Assembly (NCBI GenBank): GCA_033856255.1 | Contig: JAWVFH010000041.1 | Coordinates: forward strand, 44,747-108,746 | Direction of reading: 5' to 3' | Source: WHSW01 sp033856255 | Lineage (GTDB): Bacteria; Actinomycetota; Thermoleophilia; Solirubrobacterales; 70-9 | Length of the DNA: 64,000 nt | In this document: one piece after another, positions 10,762 to 22,930 of the stretch | Layout: each line of letters begins with the position of its first letter | How positions within the stretch are numbered: position 1 is the first letter of the stretch | Notes under the pieces: generated by a model | Databases searched by the model: none | Told to the model about the DNA's origin: nothing | What the model saw: only the letters and a program-made list of their open reading frames with translations | Program-made: the position numbers and the translations under genes

Positions 10762-10769
<8 letters not shown>
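10098..10769 (-). CDS. HAD-superfamily sugar-phosphate/phosphoglycolate phosphatase-like hydrolase
   Basis: 223 residues. Motif I is FDIDGTLI (Asp nucleophile and acid/base), motif II ITGNTK, the motif III Lys is probably in the EIKLGRAGLNRFF region, and motif IV ATGDTPRDVDAG. A helical cap follows motif I (residues 20-85). This is the Gph/beta-phosphoglucomutase-like subclass; the substrate cannot be read from sequence. It starts with GTG 10769 inside the end of pgi (8-nt overlap), so it is coupled to central sugar metabolism and may remove a dead-end phosphate ester. Confidence 0.85.
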
Positions 10770-12350
<1,581 letters not shown>

Positions 12351-12354
<4 letters not shown>

Positions 12355-13745
12355 GGTTTCCCCGCCTCGTGCTTGGCGACCCGGGCCGCGAACACCGCCT
12401 GGATCTCCTCCAGGCGCTTGCCCTTCGTCTCCGGGACCAGCGCCCTGCAGAAGAAGAAGGTCACCACGCAGATCGCTGCGTAGAAGAAGAAAGCGCCGCT
12501 GCGCCCGAGGGCGTCGATCAGCAGCAGGAAGGTGAGCGAGACGATGAAGTTGAACAGCCAGTTGGCCATCGTCCCCACCGCCGCCGCCTTGCTGCGGACC
12601 TCGAGCGGGTAGATCTCGGCGTTGAGGAGCCAGAAGATCGGCCCGAGGCTGACGGCGAAGGCCGCAACGTACAGCATCAGGGCGCCGATCGCGACCACCG
12701 AGCCCACGGTGCTGCCGGCGCCGGCGGCGAAGACGAGCGCCAGCGAGCTCAGCGCCATCGCCATCACCGCGCTACCGATCAGCAGCAGCGGGCGCCGCCC
12801 GGCGCGGTCGAGCAGCCGGATCGCGACCAGGGTCATCCCGACGTTGACGATCCCGACCGCGACCGACGCGAGGATCGCGGCCGACGACGATTGGACGCCG
12901 GTGAACTGGACGATCGTCGGCGCGTAGTAGATCACCGTGTTGATCCCCGAGACCTGCTGCAGGATCGCCAGCCCGACGCCGACCACGAGCGCCGCCTTGA
13001 TCGTCGGGTGCATCAGGTCGCTCCAGGTCCCCGGCTTTGCCGCCACCTCGCCCTTGATCTCGACGATCTCCTGTTCGATCGTGTCCGGGTCGCCCGAGCG
13101 CATCCGCGCCAGCACCGCCCGCGCCTCGTAGTCGCGGCCCGCCATCACCAGCCAGCGCGGGCTCTGGGGCATGTTGAGCATCCCGATCCCGAGCGCCAGC
13201 GCCGGCAGCGCGCCGAGGCCGAGCATCCAGCGCCACCCCTCGCTGGCGTCGAAGGCGAGGCCGACCACGTAGGCGAGGACGATCCCGACCGTGACCGCGA
13301 GCTGGAAGAAGGTGACCAGCCGGCCGCGGATGTCGGGGGGCGCGACCTCGGAGATGTAGACGGGCGCTGTCGCCGAGGCGAGCCCGATCGCGACGCCCAG
13401 GAACACGCGCGCGATCACCAGGATCGCGGTGTCGGGCGCGGCCGCGCAGATCAGCGAGCCGACGAAGAAGACGACCGATGAGGCGATGATCAGGATCCGC
13501 CGCCCGTAGGCGTCCGAGAGCCGGCCGGCGAAGGCGGCGCCGACCACGGCGCCGATCGGCACGGCGCCGACGACGAGGCCGGACTGGAGGCTTGTCAGGT
13601 CGAAGTCCGGCTTGATGAACAGCAGCGCCCCGGCGATCACGCCGGTGTCGTAGCCGAACAGCAGGCCGCCGAGACCCGCGATCGCCGCCGTCATGACGAC
13701 GTTGCGCCCGACCTGGCGCGGATCGATCGCGGGCTTGCCCTCCAT
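12351..13745 (-). CDS. Sugar porter family MFS transporter (proton-sugar symporter)
   Basis: 464 residues with 12 predicted helices. Sugar-porter signatures: GGLLFGYDTGVIAGALLF in helix 1, GRLSDAYGRR in loop 2-3, QQVSGINTVIYYAP in helix 7, RLLDRAGRRPLLL in loop 8-9 and the C-terminal PETKGKRLEEIQ. This resembles the XylE/AraE/GalP/GlcP group; the sugar is not resolvable by eye, but the operon suggests a hexose or pentose entering glycolysis/PPP. It starts 12 nt after tal and overlaps pgi by 4 nt. Confidence 0.92.
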
Positions 13746-13757
13746 TGTCAGCTCATC

Positions 13758-14815
13758 TCAGGCGAGCTGCTTCGCGACCGTGTCGAGCATCTCGCCCCAG
13801 GATGCGTTGAACGAGTCCTTGCCCTCCTCTTGGAGGCGCACGGCGAGCGCGTCGGTGTCGATCCCTGCGTCGTTGAAGGCCTTCAGCGTCTGCTCCGCGT
13901 CACCGCCGTCGGGCGGCAGCGGCTCGCCCACGGTGCCGTGGTCGGCGAACGCGAGCAGGGTCTTCTCGGGCATCGTGTTGACGGTGAACGGCGAGGCGAG
14001 GCCCTCGATGTACAGCACGTCGGAGGCGTCGGGGTCCTTGGTCCCGGTGCTCGCCCAGAGCAGGCGCTGCGCCTTCGCCCCCTCGTTTCGCAGCCGCATC
14101 GCGCGGTCGGAGTCGAGCAGCTCGCGGTAGGCGGCGTAGGTGCGCTTGCCGATCGCGATCCCGAGCCGGTTGCGCAGCTCGTCCGGGACCTCATCGCTGA
14201 CCGCGGCGTCCCAGCGGCTGACGAAGACCGAGGCGACCGAGGCCACGTCGGGGTTCAGGCCCGCCTCGACACGGCGCTCGAGTCCCCGCATGTAGGCGTC
14301 GGCGGCCGCCAGGTAGTGCTCCCTCGAGAACAGCAGGGTGACGTTGACGGGGATGCCGGCGAAGATCGTCTCCTCGATCGCCTTGCACCCGGCCCCGGTG
14401 CCGGGGATCTTGATAAAGAAGTTCTCCTCGGCGCGCCCGTACAGCTCCGCGGCCTGCTTGATCGTCGCCGCCGCATCGTCGGCGAGCAGCGGCGACACCT
14501 CGAGCGAGACGCGCCCGTCGATCGTGGTCCGCTCGTGCACCGGCCGAAACAGCTCCGCCGCCCGCCGCAGGTCGGTGAGCGCAAGCTCGAAGAACAGCGC
14601 CTCGCCCTCGAGGCCCTGGTCGCTGAGCTCGGCGATCTGGTCGTCGTAGGCCGTGCCGCCGCCGATCGCCTTGTCGAAGATCGTCGGGTTCGAGGTCAGG
14701 CCGGTGACCGAGAGCTCGTCGATGTAGCCGGCGAGCGTGCCGTCGTCGAGCATCGTCCGGGTGATGTTGTCGACCCAGAGGCTCTGGCCGTGGTCGTGCA
14801 GTTGCTGGGTTGGCT

Positions 14816-14819
<4 letters not shown>
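13758..14819 (-). CDS. tal: Transaldolase
   Basis: 353 residues from ATG 14819. Actinobacterial Tal motifs: GLTSNPTIFDKAI near the N-terminus, VSLEVSPLLADD, and the Schiff-base Lys in NFFIKIPGTGAG, followed by NVTLLFSREHY. It transfers a dihydroxyacetone unit between sugar phosphates in the non-oxidative PPP. The ATG overlaps the tkt stop as ATGA, with a GGAG ribosome site. The open frame continues far upstream, but that stretch is antisense-like overlap with tkt. Confidence 0.95.
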
Positions 14820-16918
<2,099 letters not shown>

Positions 16919-16949
16919 GGTCGTCAGCCTAATCGGGTTAGATACCGCG
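16919..16949. promoter_or_regulatory. 31-bp bidirectional promoter between tkt and rpiA
   Basis: The whole tkt-rpiA intergenic space is 31 bp. Minus-strand TAGGCT (16931-16926) ends 7 nt before the tkt ATG; plus-strand TTAGAT (16938-16943) ends 6 nt before the rpiA GTG. The two -10 boxes are 6 bp apart, so each -35 region falls on the start codon of the opposite gene. Two polymerases could not occupy it together. Confidence 0.65.
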
Positions 16950-17594
16950 GTGGCCGCCGACGACGAGAAGCGACTCGCCGCCGAGGCGGCGGCCGAGTTG
17001 GTGGAAGACGGAATGCTCGTCGGCCTCGGCACCGGCTCCACCGTCGCCCACCTGCTGCCGGCGCTTGCGGCGCGCCGGCTGGAGACCATCCGCTGCGTCG
17101 CGACCTCGGTCGCGACCGAGGAGCAGGGCCGCGCCCTCGGCCTGCCGATCGAGCCCTTCGACTCGATCGAGCGGCTCGACATCGCGATCGACGGCGCCGA
17201 CCAGATCGCCCCCGACGGCTGGCTGGTGAAGGGCGGCGGCGGCGCCCACACCCGCGAGAAGATCGTCGCCGCGGCCGCGGAGCGCTTCGTCGTCGTCGCC
17301 GACTCCTCGAAGCCGGTCCAGGCCATCGAGGCCCCGATCCCGCTCGAGCTGCATCGCTTCGGGCTCGCCGCCACCCTGGTCGAGCTGCGCGACGCGGTGC
17401 TCCGCGAGGGGGTCGGCCCCTCCCCCGACAACGGCGTGATCGCCGACTGGTTCGGCGAGGTCGGCGACCCGATCCTGCTCGCGGCTCGCCTCTCGGCCAG
17501 CCCCGGCGTCGTCGACCACGGCCTCTTCCCCCCCGCCCTGGTCGCCGACCTGATCGTCGCCCGCGGCGACGAGGTCGAGCACCGCTCGCTCTAG
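16950..17594 (+). CDS. rpiA: Ribose-5-phosphate isomerase A
   Basis: 214 residues from GTG 16950. RpiA motifs: VGLGTGSTVAHLL (phosphate loop), DIAIDGADQIAPDGWLVKGGGGAHTREKI carrying the catalytic acidic and Lys residues, and VADSSKPV. It interconverts ribose-5-P and ribulose-5-P. An ATG 93 nt upstream in frame lies inside antisense tkt; the -10 box 6 nt before the GTG and the family N-terminus favour 16950. It converges on pgl with a shared CTAG stop. Confidence 0.93.
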   Translation: MAADDEKRLAAEAAAELVEDGMLVGLGTGSTVAHLLPALAARRLETIRCVATSVATEEQGRALGLPIEPFDSIERLDIAIDGADQIAPDGWLVKGGGGAHTREKIVAAAAERFVVVADSSKPVQAIEAPIPLELHRFGLAATLVELRDAVLREGVGPSPDNGVIADWFGEVGDPILLAARLSASPGVVDHGLFPPALVADLIVARGDEVEHRSL

Positions 17595-18250
17595 GCGGCG
17601 TTCGCCTCCGCGCTGCAGATCAAGATCGGATCGCGCGCGCGGACGCGCCCGGCGGGAATCGAGTCGTCACCCGCGCGGAGCTTCGCCAGCGCCCCCGGCT
17701 TGTCCGCGCCGGTGACCAGCCACAGGACCTGAGCCGCGGCGTCGATCGCCGGGTAGGTGAGCGTCATCCGGCGGCGGCCCTGGTATTCGCCGGTCAGCGC
17801 GACGGAGCGGTCGGTGACCTCGAGCACGGGGTCGCCGGGGATCAGCGAGGCGGTGTGGCCGTCGGGACCGAGGCCGAGGTGGACGAGGTCGAGCGAGGCC
17901 GGCAGCTGGTCGGCGTAGCGCGCCGCGGCGGCTTCGAGGTCTTCGTCGTCGACCGGCATCGGTCGCAGCCTCGCCGCGGCGTCCGACGGCAGGCTCTCGC
18001 GCAGGTGGGTGAGGTTGCGATCGGGGTCGCCCGCCGGGGCGATCCGCTCGTCGACCTGGAAGATCTCCACCGCGTCCCAGTCGATCGCCTCGGCGCCGAG
18101 CAGCTCGAACATCCGCCACGGCGCGTGTCCGCCGCTGACCGCGAGCGAGAACGAGCCGTGATCGGCGATCGACCGCGTCGCCGCCTCGGCGATCAGCTCC
18201 GAGCCGCGAAGCGCCGCGGCCTCGACGTCGGCGACGACCTGCTCGCGCAA
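17591..18250 (-). CDS. pgl: 6-phosphogluconolactonase
   Basis: 219 residues. Motifs: FSLAVSGGHAPWRMFELL (phosphate-binding loop), VEIFQVDERIAPAGDPDRN and LVHLGLGPDGHTASLIPGDP (catalytic His), plus RRMTLTYPAIDAA. This is the SOL/DevB-type lactonase that hydrolyses 6-phosphogluconolactone to 6-phosphogluconate, between Zwf and Gnd. It starts at TTG 18250, 10 nt after gnd, so gnd-pgl form an operon. Confidence 0.93.
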   Translation of the reverse strand: MREQVVADVEAAALRGSELIAEAATRSIADHGSFSLAVSGGHAPWRMFELLGAEAIDWDAVEIFQVDERIAPAGDPDRNLTHLRESLPSDAAARLRPMPVDDEDLEAAAARYADQLPASLDLVHLGLGPDGHTASLIPGDPVLEVTDRSVALTGEYQGRRRMTLTYPAIDAAAQVLWLVTGADKPGALAKLRAGDDSIPAGRVRARDPILICSAEANAA

Positions 18251-18260
18251 CCCGCCCGTT

Positions 18261-19274
18261 CTACTTCTTCTCGTCGTGGCCGCCGAACTGCTTGCGCATC
18301 GCCGAGAGCACCTTGTCGGCGAAGTCGTCGAGATCGCGGGAGGCGAAGCGCGAGTACAGGGCCTCGGTCAGCACGGGCGCCGGGACGCCCTCCTCGATCG
18401 CGGCAATCGAGGTCCAGCGGCCCTCGCCGGAGTCCGAGACGCGGCCCTCGAAGCCGGCAAGGTCGGGCGACTGCTGCAGCGCCGCGGCGGTCAGGTCGAG
18501 CAGCCAGGAGCCGATCACGCTCCCCCGGCGCCAGACCTCGGCGACCTCGGGGATATCCAGCTCGTACTGGTAGTACTCGGGATCGGTCAGCGGCGCGGTC
18601 TCGGCGTCCGCCTCGCGGGCGTGCGTCCCCGCGTCGGCGTTCTTGAGGATGTTGAGGCCCTCGGCGTAGGCGGCCATGACCCCGTACTCGATCCCGTTGT
18701 GGACCATCTTCACGAAGTGGCCGGCGCCGCTGGGGCCGCAATGCAGATACCCGTTCTCGGCCGTCGAGGGGTCGCCGCTGCGCCCGGGCGTGCGCTCGGC
18801 GGAATCGACGCCGGGAGCGATCGTGGCGAAGATCGGGTCGAGCCGCTGGACCGCCCCGTCGGGGCCGCCGATCATCAGGCAGAAGCCGCGCTCGAGCCCG
18901 AAGACGCCGCCCGAGGTGCCGCAGTCGATGTAGTCGATCCCGCGCTCGGCGAACTTGGCCGAGCGGCGGATGTCGTCGCGGTAGTAGGAGTTGCCGCCGT
19001 CGATGATCGCGTCGCCGGACTCGAGCTTGCCGGCGAGCTCGTTGACCGTGCTCTCGGTGATCTCCCCGGCGGGCACCATCACCCAGGCCGCGCGTGGCTT
19101 GGCCAGCTTGGCGACGAAGTCGTCGAGCGAGTCGGCGCCGGTCGCGCCCTCGCCGGCGAGCGCCGAGACCGCGTCGGGGTTGACGTCGTAGACGACGCAT
19201 TCGTGCCCGTCGCGCATCAGCCGGCGAACGAGGTTCGCCCCCATCCGCCCGAGTCCGACCATGCCCAGCTGCAT
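18261..19274 (-). CDS. gnd: 6-phosphogluconate dehydrogenase, decarboxylating (short GndA/YqeC type)
   Basis: 337 residues from ATG 19274. Rossmann start MQLGMVGLGRMGANLVRRL; VMVPAGEIT; DGGNSYYRDDIRR; the substrate-binding IDCGTSGGVFGLERGFCLMIGG; and catalytic Lys and Asn in HFVKMVHNGIEYG. This is the about 300-340 residue class, often NAD-preferring, rather than the 470-residue NADP enzyme; cofactor choice is not proven. It yields ribulose-5-P and CO2. The start is fixed by -10 TAGTAT (19287-19282) 7 nt upstream. Divergent from zwf. Confidence 0.95.
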   Translation of the reverse strand: MQLGMVGLGRMGANLVRRLMRDGHECVVYDVNPDAVSALAGEGATGADSLDDFVAKLAKPRAAWVMVPAGEITESTVNELAGKLESGDAIIDGGNSYYRDDIRRSAKFAERGIDYIDCGTSGGVFGLERGFCLMIGGPDGAVQRLDPIFATIAPGVDSAERTPGRSGDPSTAENGYLHCGPSGAGHFVKMVHNGIEYGVMAAYAEGLNILKNADAGTHAREADAETAPLTDPEYYQYELDIPEVAEVWRRGSVIGSWLLDLTAAALQQSPDLAGFEGRVSDSGEGRWTSIAAIEEGVPAPVLTEALYSRFASRDLDDFADKVLSAMRKQFGGHDEKK

Positions 19275-19320
19275 GCCGCGGATACTAAGCGGGATCGCCT
19301 CGGGCAATAGTCTGCGCCAG
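19275..19320. promoter_or_regulatory. 46-bp bidirectional promoter between gnd and zwf
   Basis: Minus-strand TAGTAT (19287-19282) ends 7 nt before the gnd ATG; plus-strand TAGTCT (19308-19313) ends 7 nt before the zwf GTG. The boxes are 20 bp apart, so each -35 region (17-bp spacing) lies on the opposite -10. Both transcripts would be leaderless and initiation should compete. Confidence 0.65.
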
Positions 19321-20712
19321 GTGGCGACCGAGGCCGACATCCTGGTGATCTTCGGAATCACCGGAGACCTGGCGAAGAAGATGACCTTCGAGGCCCTGTA
19401 CAGGCTCGAGTCCCGCCACGAGCTCAACTGCCGGCGGGTGATCGGGATCGCGCGCAACAGATGGAGCGAGGACGAGCTCGACGGCCACGCCCGCATCTCG
19501 ATCGAGGCGAAGGTCCCCAAGCCCGACGAGGAGGCCGTCCAGCGCCTCGATGAGCGCCTTCACTATGTCCAGGGGGAGTTCGACGAGGACGCGCTGTACG
19601 AGCGGCTGGCGAAGGAGATGGGCGAGTACGAGCAGGCCGTGTTCTATCTCGAGATCCCGCCGTCGTTGTTCGGGATGGTGGTCAAGAACCTCCACGCCGC
19701 CGGGCTGACCGAGCGCGCCCGGATCGTGCTCGAAAAGCCCTTCGGCCACGACCGCGAGTCGGCCCGGGCGCTCAACGATGAGCTCTCCGAGTACCTCGAC
19801 GAGTCGCAGATCTACCGGATCGACCACTTCCTCGGCAAGGAGCCGGTCATGGACCTGCTCTACCTGCGCTTCGCGAACACGATCCTGGAGCCGGTCTGGA
19901 ACCGCCAGTTCGTCGACTCGGTCCGGATCACGATGGTCGAGGACTTCGGGGTCGAGGACCGCGGCAGCTTCTACGACGCGGTGGGGACGCTCCGCGACGT
20001 GGTCCAGAACCACCTGCTGCAGGTGCTCGCCCTGGTCACGATGGAGCCACCCTCGGCCGGCACGGCCGATGCCGACGTGATCCGCGACCGCAAGACCGAC
20101 CTCTTCCGGGCGATGCCGGAGGCCGACCCGAGCCGCTACTTCCGCGGCCAGTACAACGGCTATCGCGAGGTCGACGGTGTGGCGCCCTACTCGGAGACCG
20201 AGACCTTCGCCGCCCTGCGGCTCGAGGTCGACAACTGGCGCTGGTCGGGCGTCCCCTTCTTCGTCCGGGCCGGCAAGGCGATGCCGGTCGAAGCGACCGA
20301 GATCCGGGTCGTGTTCAAGCGCCCGCCCCGGCTCGGGATCGGCGGCCGGATGATCCCCGACCCCGACGAGATGATCATCCGGGTCAAGCCCGAGCCCGGC
20401 GCCGAGATCTGCCTGATGGCGAAGAAGTCCGGCGCCGACGCCCTGCACCGCGTCCACCTCGACCTGCTCTTCGACCAGCAGGACTCCGATCAGCCCGAGC
20501 CCTACGAGCGCCTGCTGCGCGACGCGCTGCGCGGCAACTCGGAGCTGTTTCCCAACTTCGACTCGATCGACCAGACCTGGCGCATCGTGCAGCCGCTGCT
20601 CGACGATCCGCCCCCGGTCGAGGACTACGAGCCCGGCAGCTGGGGCCCCGAGTCGGCCAGCAACCTCCTGCACGGCCACGGCGGCTGGCGCACGCCGTGG
20701 CTGCCTGAATAA
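19321..20712 (+). CDS. zwf: Glucose-6-phosphate 1-dehydrogenase
   Basis: 463 residues from GTG 19321. Dinucleotide-binding LVIFGITGDLAKKMTFEALYRL, then VLEKPFGHD, the active site YRIDHFLGKEPV (catalytic His and substrate Lys), VQNHLLQVLALV and RAGKAMP. It makes 6-phosphogluconolactone and reduced nicotinamide cofactor and is the entry step of the oxidative PPP. The in-frame ATG at 19261 was rejected because it overlaps the gnd start and lies upstream of the -10 TAGTCT. The TAA stop lies in the first bases of the repeat at 20707. Confidence 0.97.
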   Translation: MATEADILVIFGITGDLAKKMTFEALYRLESRHELNCRRVIGIARNRWSEDELDGHARISIEAKVPKPDEEAVQRLDERLHYVQGEFDEDALYERLAKEMGEYEQAVFYLEIPPSLFGMVVKNLHAAGLTERARIVLEKPFGHDRESARALNDELSEYLDESQIYRIDHFLGKEPVMDLLYLRFANTILEPVWNRQFVDSVRITMVEDFGVEDRGSFYDAVGTLRDVVQNHLLQVLALVTMEPPSAGTADADVIRDRKTDLFRAMPEADPSRYFRGQYNGYREVDGVAPYSETETFAALRLEVDNWRWSGVPFFVRAGKAMPVEATEIRVVFKRPPRLGIGGRMIPDPDEMIIRVKPEPGAEICLMAKKSGADALHRVHLDLLFDQQDSDQPEPYERLLRDALRGNSELFPNFDSIDQTWRIVQPLLDDPPPVEDYEPGSWGPESASNLLHGHGGWRTPWLPE

Positions 20713-20756
20713 ATCCCGCCACGTCCGCGCCTTCGGCTCCGGGCGTGCGGGGGCGC
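20707..20756. repeat. Dispersed hairpin repeat, copy 1 (TTCG loop)
   Basis: About 50 bp nearly identical to 39887-39936. It starts GAATAA, then CCCGCCACGTCC, CGCCTTCGGCT and CGGGCGTGCGGGGGCGC, with about four differences between copies. The arms fold into an imperfect stem of about 16 bp closed by C(TTCG)G. Here it follows the zwf stop and precedes the convergent glucokinase stop, where it could act as a bidirectional terminator. Confidence 0.8.
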
Positions 20757-20759
20757 TAC

Positions 20760-21740
20760 TCAGGGCTCGTCGAAGAGCAGAGACGCCCCGATCGCGCCGC
20801 CCAGGTCGCCGAGGGCGGCGACGTGTATCGCTGGTGGACGGTCGTCGACGAACAGGTGCGGGTGCATCGCCTTGGCGATCTTGTCGACGTAGGGCTGCCC
20901 GAAGCGGACCCCGAGCCCGCCGCCGATGATCACCGCCTCGACGTCGAGCAGGTTGACCGCCGAGGCGACCCCGGCGCCGAGCGCCTCGACCGCCCGCGCG
21001 ATCAGCTTCTCGGCCAGCGGGTCGGAGTGCTTCATCGCCCGCTCCCAGATCCCGCTCGTCAGCCGGTCGCGGTCGCGCTCCTTCATGATCTCGAACAGCT
21101 TCGTCTTCGCGCCGTGGTCGTGCTCGCGCCGTGCCTCCGCCTCCATCGCCCCGCGCCCCGCGTAGGCCTCCATGCAGCCGCGCCGCCCGCACGGGCACTC
21201 GGCGCCGCCGCGCTTGATCACCATGTGGCCGATCTCGCCCGCGGCGCCGCGGCCGAGCCAGCGCTTGCCGTCGAGGATCAAGCCGCCGCCGACGCCGGTC
21301 CCCCAGAAGACGCCGAGCAGTGAGTCATACGGCTTGCCGGCGCCGAGCTTGAACTCGGCGTTGGTGGCGACGTCGACGTCGTTGGCGACCCGCACCTCCG
21401 TCCCCAGCGCCTCCGACAGGGACCTGCCGAGCGGGAACGTGCCCGTCCAGCCGGGCAGGTTGCGGGCCTCGGAGACGTCGCCGGTCTTCTCGTCGGAGTC
21501 CCCCGGCGAGCCGACGCCGACCCCGGCCAGGGAGTCGGTCTGGACGCCCGCGGCGTCGGCGGCCTCGACCAGGGCCGCGGCCATCTGGTCGGCGACGTCC
21601 TGGGGGCCGCCCTCGGTCGGCGTCGGGCGCCTTGCTTCGCCCTTGACCTCGCCGGCGGGGGTGATGATCGCGGCCTGGATCTTGGTCCCGCCGAGGTCGA
21701 TCCCGCCTCGCAGCGCCTGCTTCTTTAGTGCCGCGGGCAT
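20760..21740 (-). CDS. glk: ROK-family glucokinase
   Basis: 326 residues from ATG 21740. ATP-binding GIDLGGTKIQAAI at the N-terminus, GVGSPGD, NDVDVATNAEFKLGAG with the catalytic Asp, GTGVGGGLIL, and the ROK zinc signature CPCGRRGCMEAYAG. It probably phosphorylates glucose at C6, feeding zwf and pgi beside it; another hexose or N-acetylsugar is possible. The start is supported by -10 TAGACT 7 nt upstream. An in-frame extension to 21911 was rejected. Confidence 0.9.
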   Translation of the reverse strand: MPAALKKQALRGGIDLGGTKIQAAIITPAGEVKGEARRPTPTEGGPQDVADQMAAALVEAADAAGVQTDSLAGVGVGSPGDSDEKTGDVSEARNLPGWTGTFPLGRSLSEALGTEVRVANDVDVATNAEFKLGAGKPYDSLLGVFWGTGVGGGLILDGKRWLGRGAAGEIGHMVIKRGGAECPCGRRGCMEAYAGRGAMEAEARREHDHGAKTKLFEIMKERDRDRLTSGIWERAMKHSDPLAEKLIARAVEALGAGVASAVNLLDVEAVIIGGGLGVRFGQPYVDKIAKAMHPHLFVDDRPPAIHVAALGDLGGAIGASLLFDEP

Positions 21741-21747
21741 CGGCGCG

Positions 21748-21753
21748 AGTCTA
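21748..21753 (-). promoter_or_regulatory. -10 box (TAGACT) for the glucokinase gene
   Basis: TAGACT on the minus strand ends 7 nt before ATG 21740, implying a leaderless mRNA. Confidence 0.6.
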
Positions 21754-21763
21754 TTTGCGCGGG

Positions 21764-22075
21764 CTAGTCGAGGTCGGGGAAGGCGGTCGTGCGCTCGACG
21801 TGATGGATGTCGACCTCGGGCGGGCGGCCGAGCAGCGGCCCGACCTTGGCGCCGAACCCGGCGACGCTGGGGGCGCCGAAGTGCGTTTGCAGGGCCTCCT
21901 TCGACTCCCACAGCTCGACCGCGACGAACTCGTTCGGCTGCTCGACCGACTCATGGAAGCCGTAGCCCATGCAGCCCGGCTCCTGGCGCGACTCGGTCTG
22001 CATCCAGCGCATCACCTCGATCAGCTCGTCGCGGTTCTCGGGCGCGCAGGCGGCCCTTCCGATCACGATCAGCAT
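21764..22075 (-). CDS. ABM-fold (antibiotic biosynthesis monooxygenase-like) protein
   Basis: 103 residues, a single dimeric ferredoxin-like ABM domain: MLIVIGRAACAPENRDELIEVM, then EPGCMGYGFHESVEQPNEFVAVELWESKEALQTHF. The family includes small cofactor-free monooxygenases and many uncharacterised quinone- or aldehyde-related proteins; no substrate can be assigned. It is a single gene with its own promoter (TATGTT 6 nt upstream). Confidence 0.85.
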   Translation of the reverse strand: MLIVIGRAACAPENRDELIEVMRWMQTESRQEPGCMGYGFHESVEQPNEFVAVELWESKEALQTHFGAPSVAGFGAKVGPLLGRPPEVDIHHVERTTAFPDLD

Positions 22076-22081
22076 GCGCAG

Positions 22082-22087
22082 AACATA
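22082..22087 (-). promoter_or_regulatory. -10 box (TATGTT) for the ABM gene
   Basis: TATGTT on the minus strand ends 6 nt before ATG 22075. Confidence 0.55.
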
Positions 22088-22093
22088 TGTGAA

Positions 22094-22930
22094 TCAGAGG
22101 CCGGCCAGCAGGGCGCCGGAGTGGGCGACGATCGCCGCCAGGATCGTCAGCAACACCGACGGGACGAGGACGAGCGCGACGACGAGCTGGATCTTCGGCG
22201 CCGAACGGGCGGCGTGGTCGGAGATCCGCCGCCGTGCCTCGCGACGCAGCGCCGTCGCCTGCAGGTACAGCTGCTCAGCCAGGGGCGAGCCGTAGGTGCG
22301 GGAGCGCTCGAGCGCGGCGGCCAGGGCGCCCACCTCGGCGCCTCCGAGCCGGTCGCGCAGCTCCTGCACCGCCTCGCGCAGCGGCTTACCGCACTCGACC
22401 TCGCCCACCGCGCGGGCGAGCTCCGTCGCCAGCGGCCCGCCGGTGCCGGCGGCGATCTCGCCGAGGCCGGTCGCCGGGTCGCGCCCGGAGGCGGCGCCGA
22501 CGGCCAGCATGTCGAGAGCGTCCGGGAGCGCCGCGACGAAGCGCGCCCGGCGGCGGCGGGCGCGGCGCTCCAGTGCCGCGTCCGGCGCCAGGAAGCCGGC
22601 GACCAGGAGCCCGCCTGCGACCACGAGCGCGAGCCGCGGGTTGACGGCGGGCGCCGCGACGACCGCGACCGCGGCGCCGGCGGCGCAGCCCGCCAGCTTC
22701 CCCGCCACCACGGCCCGCGGCTCGACCCGGCCCGTGAGCCCGGCGCGCTCGAGCCGCTGGGCCAACCCGAGCCGGTCGGCCAGCTCGCCGAGCGACGATG
22801 CCCGGCCCCCGGACGCGGCCGCGAGGGCCGCCCGGGCGCCGGCGCCGACCCGCTCCCCGGCGGCGCCGACGAGCTCCCAGGCGGCGGCGAAGGCGAGGAG
22901 CACGGCCGCGCCGGCGAGCGGCGCGCTCAT
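22094..22930 (-). CDS. tadC: Tad pilus inner-membrane protein TadC (GspF type II secretion F domain)
   Basis: 278 residues. Hydrophobic N-terminal segments (about 5-25 and 83-115), a cytosolic GspF-type helical domain (about 135-240; ALPDALDMLAVGAASGRDPATGLGEIA, RDRLGGAEVGALAAALERSRTYGSPLAEQL) and two C-terminal helices. GspF-fold proteins sit at the base of the Tad/Flp pilus with the ATPase TadA. ATGA overlap with tadB. The pilin (Flp), TadE and prepilin peptidase genes are not in the window. Confidence 0.85.
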   Translation of the reverse strand: MSAPLAGAAVLLAFAAAWELVGAAGERVGAGARAALAAASGGRASSLGELADRLGLAQRLERAGLTGRVEPRAVVAGKLAGCAAGAAVAVVAAPAVNPRLALVVAGGLLVAGFLAPDAALERRARRRRARFVAALPDALDMLAVGAASGRDPATGLGEIAAGTGGPLATELARAVGEVECGKPLREAVQELRDRLGGAEVGALAAALERSRTYGSPLAEQLYLQATALRREARRRISDHAARSAPKIQLVVALVLVPSVLLTILAAIVAHSGALLAGL

